8,098 nucleotides of DNA from Candidatus Bathyarchaeota archaeon (GTDB taxonomy: Archaea; Thermoproteota; Bathyarchaeia; TCS64), in assembly GCA_018396515.1 (NCBI GenBank), contig JAGTQJ010000023.1, positions 578 to 8,675 of the forward strand. The letters run 5' to 3'. Positions 5,672-8,098 of the stretch are shown here, piece by piece. The notes beneath the pieces were generated by a model. That model was not told the origin of the DNA. It made no database searches and saw only the letters and a list, made by a program, of their open reading frames with translations. The position numbers and the translations under genes were made by a program. Within the stretch, counting starts at the first letter, position 1; the number at the start of each line of letters is the position of its first letter.

Positions 5672-6337
5672 ATGATGAAGATGTCCTCGGATTCGAGAAG
5701 GTTCATATCCCACCTCGCCGACCGCCTGAGATCGGCTGGAAGGAGCTATCCCTTCGAATGGGAGGTCCCGGCCAGTGTCGCCCCTTATGTTCCGACCCCC
5801 ATCAACATCGTGAAGAAGATGCTAGAGGTTGGGGGTGCGGGGCCAGACGACATTGTGTATGACCTAGGATGCGGTGATGGTAGGATCCTCTTCACGGCGA
5901 TAGAGGAGTTCAACGTGAAGAAGGCGGTGGGCTATGAGCTCAATGCATCAATGTGCGAGGCCGTGATGAAGAAGGTCAAGAACAAGGGTTTAGAGGATAG
6001 GATAGAGGTGATAAGGGGGAACTTCTTCCTGGCCGATCTCTCCTCAGCAACCCTCATCACGCTATATCTAACCACATCTGGAAATGCGAAGCTGAAACCC
6101 AAGTTTGAGAAGGAACTAAGGGATGGAACAAGGATCGTGAGCCACGACTTCCCGATAAATGGGTGGATGAGCATGAGAATAGATGAGGCCTTTCACAACG
6201 ACATAGGCTCTCACAGGATATACCTATACAGAGTCCCAGAATCCTTCAGGTTGGAAGAGAGGAAGGAGTCTAGAGAATCTGAGGCGGGCCGCTGGGGCAG
6301 GATAAGAGATGCCTTCCGAGGTACCATTAGGAGTTAG
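5672..6337 (+). CDS. aKMT-like archaeal protein-lysine methyltransferase
   Basis: A class I SAM-dependent methyltransferase of 221 residues. Residues about 36-187 closely resemble the broad-specificity lysine methyltransferase aKMT of Sulfolobus (about 160 residues), which methylates chromatin and many other proteins. Visible signatures are APYVPTP (37-43), the SAM-binding motif I VYDLGCGDGR (62-71), FNVKKAVGYELN (80-91) with acidic Glu89, GNFFLADLSSAT (116-127), LKPKFEKELRDGTRIVSHDF (141-160) and INGW (162-165), then a closing strand HRIYLYRV (181-188). Compared with Sulfolobus aKMT it carries about 35 extra N-terminal residues and about 33 extra C-terminal residues; the C-terminal tail is highly charged (rich in E, R, K). 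Three early ATGs (5672, 5675, 5681) make the exact start uncertain, but the extra N-terminal segment has protein-like sequence. Other small-molecule or protein targets remain possible. Confidence 0.9.
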   Translation: MMKMSSDSRRFISHLADRLRSAGRSYPFEWEVPASVAPYVPTPINIVKKMLEVGGAGPDDIVYDLGCGDGRILFTAIEEFNVKKAVGYELNASMCEAVMKKVKNKGLEDRIEVIRGNFFLADLSSATLITLYLTTSGNAKLKPKFEKELRDGTRIVSHDFPINGWMSMRIDEAFHNDIGSHRIYLYRVPESFRLEERKESRESEAGRWGRIRDAFRGTIRS

Positions 6338-6350
6338 ATCAAGTCCACCT

Positions 6351-6373
6351 AGGGGAATAGTCCCCCTTAAAAA
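6351..6373. terminator. Bidirectional terminator region between methyltransferase and pyrB
   Basis: GGGG (6352-6355) pairs with CCCC (6362-6365) around AATAGT. On the minus strand, TTTTT (6369-6373) lies about 40 bases past the pyrB stop at 6413, so it can end pyrB transcripts. For the methyltransferase only the hairpin is available, because no T run follows it on the plus strand. Confidence 0.35.
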
Positions 6374-6412
6374 GACAATCTAGTCCAAGCGGGAGGCATT
6401 TCCAAGAGACTT

Positions 6413-7348
6413 TTACCTGCCTCCTAGGATTAGAGAGAGGAGGGCCATCCGCACATATAGGCCGTGCCTCATCTGTTTAAAGTACCAGGCGTTAGGGGTG
6501 TCATCCACATCCGTGGATATCTCCGTAACCCTGGGCAGGGGATGCATAATGATCAGATCCCTCTTAGCGTGCCTCAGGGTCTCCCTTGTAATGATATATG
6601 AATCCTTTAGCTTCTCATATTCCCTGAGGTCTGGGAACCTCTCCTTCTGAATCCTCGTGACATATAGGACATCAATCTCCTCTAGGCACCTATAAAGATC
6701 ATCAATCTCCTCATACTCTATTTTCCCCTCCAACTCCTTCAGGAGATCCCTCCTGAATCTGAGCCTCTCAGGGGAGACAAGGAAGACCTTCACATCATAG
6801 TTTGAGAGGGCATAGAGGAGGGAGTGGACGGTCCTGCCGTACAGTAGATCACCAAGGAGGGCGACCTTAAGCCCATCAATCCTGCCCTTCGCCGCCCTAA
6901 TCGTGTGCAGATCCAGAAGGGCCTGGGTTGGATGTTCCAGGCTCCCAGAACCGGCGTTTATAACAGGGATCCCGGCAGCATCAGCAGCCACCCTCGCTGC
7001 TCCATCCTCATAGTGCCTTATGACGATTATGTCCGAGTAATTTTCAACCGTCTTTATAGTATCCCTTAGTGACTCCCCCTTCGCCACCGAGGAGACGCCA
7101 GGCTCGGCGAAGCCTATCACCCCTCCACCCAGCCTCAGCATAGCCGACTCGAAGCTCAAGCGGGTTCTCGTGCTGGGCTCGAAGAAGAGGGTGGCCATTA
7201 TCCTCCCCCTAAGCATATCCGAACCCCTATCGGCGATGGGCTCCATCTCAGTCGCCCTGTCCAGGATGAAATCTATTTCCTCCCTTGAGAGTTCCTTCAT
7301 GGAGACGATGTCTCTACCCAGAAAGGATGATGCGATGTCCAAATCCAT
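6413..7348 (-). CDS. pyrB: Aspartate carbamoyltransferase catalytic subunit
   Basis: Joins carbamoyl phosphate and aspartate to N-carbamoylaspartate, the second step of pyrimidine synthesis, as a cytoplasmic trimer. The length of 311 residues is normal. The carbamoyl phosphate site is FFEPSTRTRLSFESAM (55-70). SSVAKGESLRDT (86-97) contains Lys90, equivalent to the loop lysine that reaches a neighbouring subunit. HPTQALLDLHTI (139-150), GDLLYGRTVHSLLYALSNYD (166-185), YVTRIQKERFPD (229-240), and MHPLPRV (268-274) with aspartate-binding residues complete the set. The stretch before HPTQ reads GSGSLE where GDGSNQ is common. A TGAGG lies seven bases before the ATG. The regulatory gene pyrI, usually next to pyrB in archaea, is not here: the gene downstream converges after 75 bases. 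It may be elsewhere or absent. Confidence 0.97.
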   Translation of the reverse strand: MDLDIASSFLGRDIVSMKELSREEIDFILDRATEMEPIADRGSDMLRGRIMATLFFEPSTRTRLSFESAMLRLGGGVIGFAEPGVSSVAKGESLRDTIKTVENYSDIIVIRHYEDGAARVAADAAGIPVINAGSGSLEHPTQALLDLHTIRAAKGRIDGLKVALLGDLLYGRTVHSLLYALSNYDVKVFLVSPERLRFRRDLLKELEGKIEYEEIDDLYRCLEEIDVLYVTRIQKERFPDLREYEKLKDSYIITRETLRHAKRDLIIMHPLPRVTEISTDVDDTPNAWYFKQMRHGLYVRMALLSLILGGR

Positions 7349-7355
7349 CTTTTTT

Positions 7356-7390
7356 CCTCAGCATCAGAAATTATTAAGCTTTGGCCAAAG
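7356..7390 (-). promoter_or_regulatory. pyrB promoter region with a 12-base palindrome
   Basis: Reading toward pyrB on the minus strand: a perfect palindrome CTTTGGCCAAAG (7379-7390), whose end CCAAAG resembles a BRE; then CTTAATAAT (7372-7380), a TATA-like box about 27 bases before the ATG; then TGAGG (7356-7360) as ribosome binding site. The palindrome abuts and slightly overlaps the TATA-like box, a natural place for a repressor or activator. TATA-to-start spacing would leave little leader for the binding site, so a second AT-rich stretch near 7418-7430 may be the true promoter. Confidence 0.4.
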
Positions 7391-7597
7391 GTTCATCTTC
7401 AAGCAAGCCCGACGAACAATAAGTTTTTGAGAAGCTAAGTTGGTAATTCAACGAAAGCTTAACTCCATTTCTGAAACTAAGGGAGCTGAGAAGAAAAATA
7501 ACTCTCCAATTTTCGGACAAATCCTACAGAATTATATTTTCTAGTATGGGCTGATCTGTGGATCCCCAAAATTTTCTTAATTAGGAGTGGCTCTCAG

Positions 7598-7624
7598 TTA
7601 ATCTCCATTTAAAAGGGGAGTTAA
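7598..7624 (-). terminator. Hairpin downstream of the HerA-like gene
   Basis: On the minus strand, TTAACTCC pairs with GGAG plus TTAA, with one bulged base, around a loop containing TTTT. It begins about 13 bases after the stop codon at 7637. Position and form suit a terminator. TTAACTA is also repeated in tandem at 7621-7634. Confidence 0.4.
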
Positions 7625-7636
7625 CTATTAACTAGC

Positions 7637-8098
7637 TTAGGCTCTGTGTTCTTGGATCTCATTTAACGGGTGGAGGGTTGCTCTGATAGGTGGGATCTCC
7701 AGTTCCTGGTTTAGGGCCTCCATGTTCTGGAATCTCGACAATGGGCTGGAGGTTGAGGAGCCTGGGAACACCTCCGGGAGAACCTTCACCCATACCGGAA
7801 ATCTGCATTTAAGGGCTGTTCCCTTCACGATGGCCTCTCCCCTCGGGAGGTCTCCCAAGAGGTTTACGAACTCCCCTCCAACGATCTCAGCCAGCCTCTG
7901 TTTATCTAGGTCCTCGAGGGAGTGGCATATTATGTTGTTTGCGCATTGGGTCACCACGGTCTTGTCTACAGTGGCTAATCTCTGAGTCACTATCCAGAGG
8001 CCGATCCCGTTTCTCCCTCCATTGGTCGCTATCTCTTTCAGGATGCTTAGGAGCCTGGATCTGCTCTCTTTGGTTCCTATCTCGAAGACCCCCCGCTG
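7637..8098 (-). CDS. HerA-like (DUF87) ATPase, C-terminal part
   Basis: An open frame enters from the right edge and ends at 7637, giving 153 visible residues that begin QRGVFEIGTKESRSRL. The block IGLWIVTQRLATVDKTVVTQ is the hallmark late motif of the HerA/FtsK-like archaeal ATPases, where the TQR segment contributes to nucleotide sensing. It is followed by CANNIICHSLEDLDKQRLAE and GEAIVKG...FPVWVKVLP, typical of the C-terminal part. HerA forms hexamers that pump DNA and, with the nuclease NurA, resects double-strand breaks; many DUF87 paralogues have unknown jobs. The Walker A and B motifs would lie beyond the window. No nurA follows on this strand, so the paralogue cannot be settled. After the fold comes a tail of about 40 residues with a low-complexity GSSTSSPLS stretch. 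The GTG at 7990 is internal, not a start. Confidence 0.88.
   Translation of the reverse strand, partial: QRGVFEIGTKESRSRLLSILKEIATNGGRNGIGLWIVTQRLATVDKTVVTQCANNIICHSLEDLDKQRLAEIVGGEFVNLLGDLPRGEAIVKGTALKCRFPVWVKVLPEVFPGSSTSSPLSRFQNMEALNQELEIPPIRATLHPLNEIQEHRA

Larger units (their letters stand above)
7349..7636. other. 288-base non-coding spacer with several hairpins
   Basis: This is the longest stretch without a gene. It holds the pyrB promoter and palindrome at its left end, a 29-base hairpin (7432-7460: AAGCT with AGCTT, GTTG with CAAC, loop GTAATT), AT-rich sequence around 7530-7580, and a probable terminator (7598-7624) for the ATPase at its right end. I see no convincing open frame, tRNA, or C/D-box RNA motif pair. 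An independent small RNA is possible but unsupported. Confidence 0.4.

Noticed and set aside
7170..7430. Plus-strand frame crossing the pyrB start and its promoter (86 codons).
   Set aside because: Most of it is antisense to pyrB, and the remainder overlaps the pyrB promoter; no family resemblance.
7722..7985. Plus-strand frame of 87 codons opposite the HerA-like gene.
   Set aside because: Antisense to a conserved ATPase motif region; no support.

Overview
The window looks like a chromosomal stretch from a thermophilic archaeon, probably of the Thermoproteota/TACK side. The reasons are an aldehyde:ferredoxin oxidoreductase-family tungstoenzyme with a MoaD-like partner, an aKMT-type protein-lysine methyltransferase, a PF04008 adenosine-specific kinase and the C-terminus of a HerA/DUF87 ATPase. 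Other signs are TATA/BRE-like boxes about 25-30 bases before several starts, very short leaders, and heavy use of AGG/AGA and ATA codons. The lineage cannot be fixed from the sequence alone. I see no phage, transposon, CRISPR or RNA gene.

Layout. 1-137 is non-coding apart from possible fragments at the edge. A small two-helix membrane protein (138-368, -) and the AOR gene (439-2325, +) diverge from one AT-rich, nearly symmetric promoter. The AOR gene overlaps a MoaD/ThiS-like gene (2315-2593, +). A cytoplasmic beta-lactamase-fold serine hydrolase (2634-4019, -) converges on that pair. Three + strand genes follow, each with its own candidate promoter: a long-form zinc-LID adenylate kinase (4180-4860), an adenosine-specific kinase (5031-5525) and an aKMT-like methyltransferase with extra tails (5672-6337). 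Aspartate carbamoyltransferase pyrB (6413-7348, -) converges on these, with no pyrI beside it. A 288-base spacer rich in hairpins separates pyrB from a HerA-like ATPase (7637-8098, -) that runs off the right edge.

How the genes may work together. AOR and the sulfur carrier form a plausible tungstopterin unit: MoaD would supply pterin sulfur and AOR would oxidise aldehydes with ferredoxin. Adenosine-specific kinase (adenosine to AMP) and adenylate kinase (AMP to ADP) are consecutive salvage steps, and SAM-dependent methylation ultimately releases adenosine, so the middle block may be loosely themed on adenylate metabolism. This is inference from order only. Every full-length gene fits a known family. 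I found no convincing undescribed multi-gene system. The best leads are in the spacers (a nested inverted repeat at 4868-5006, a hairpin over the adk ribosome binding site, a palindrome at the pyrB promoter), in the extended methyltransferase, and in the AT-rich islands.
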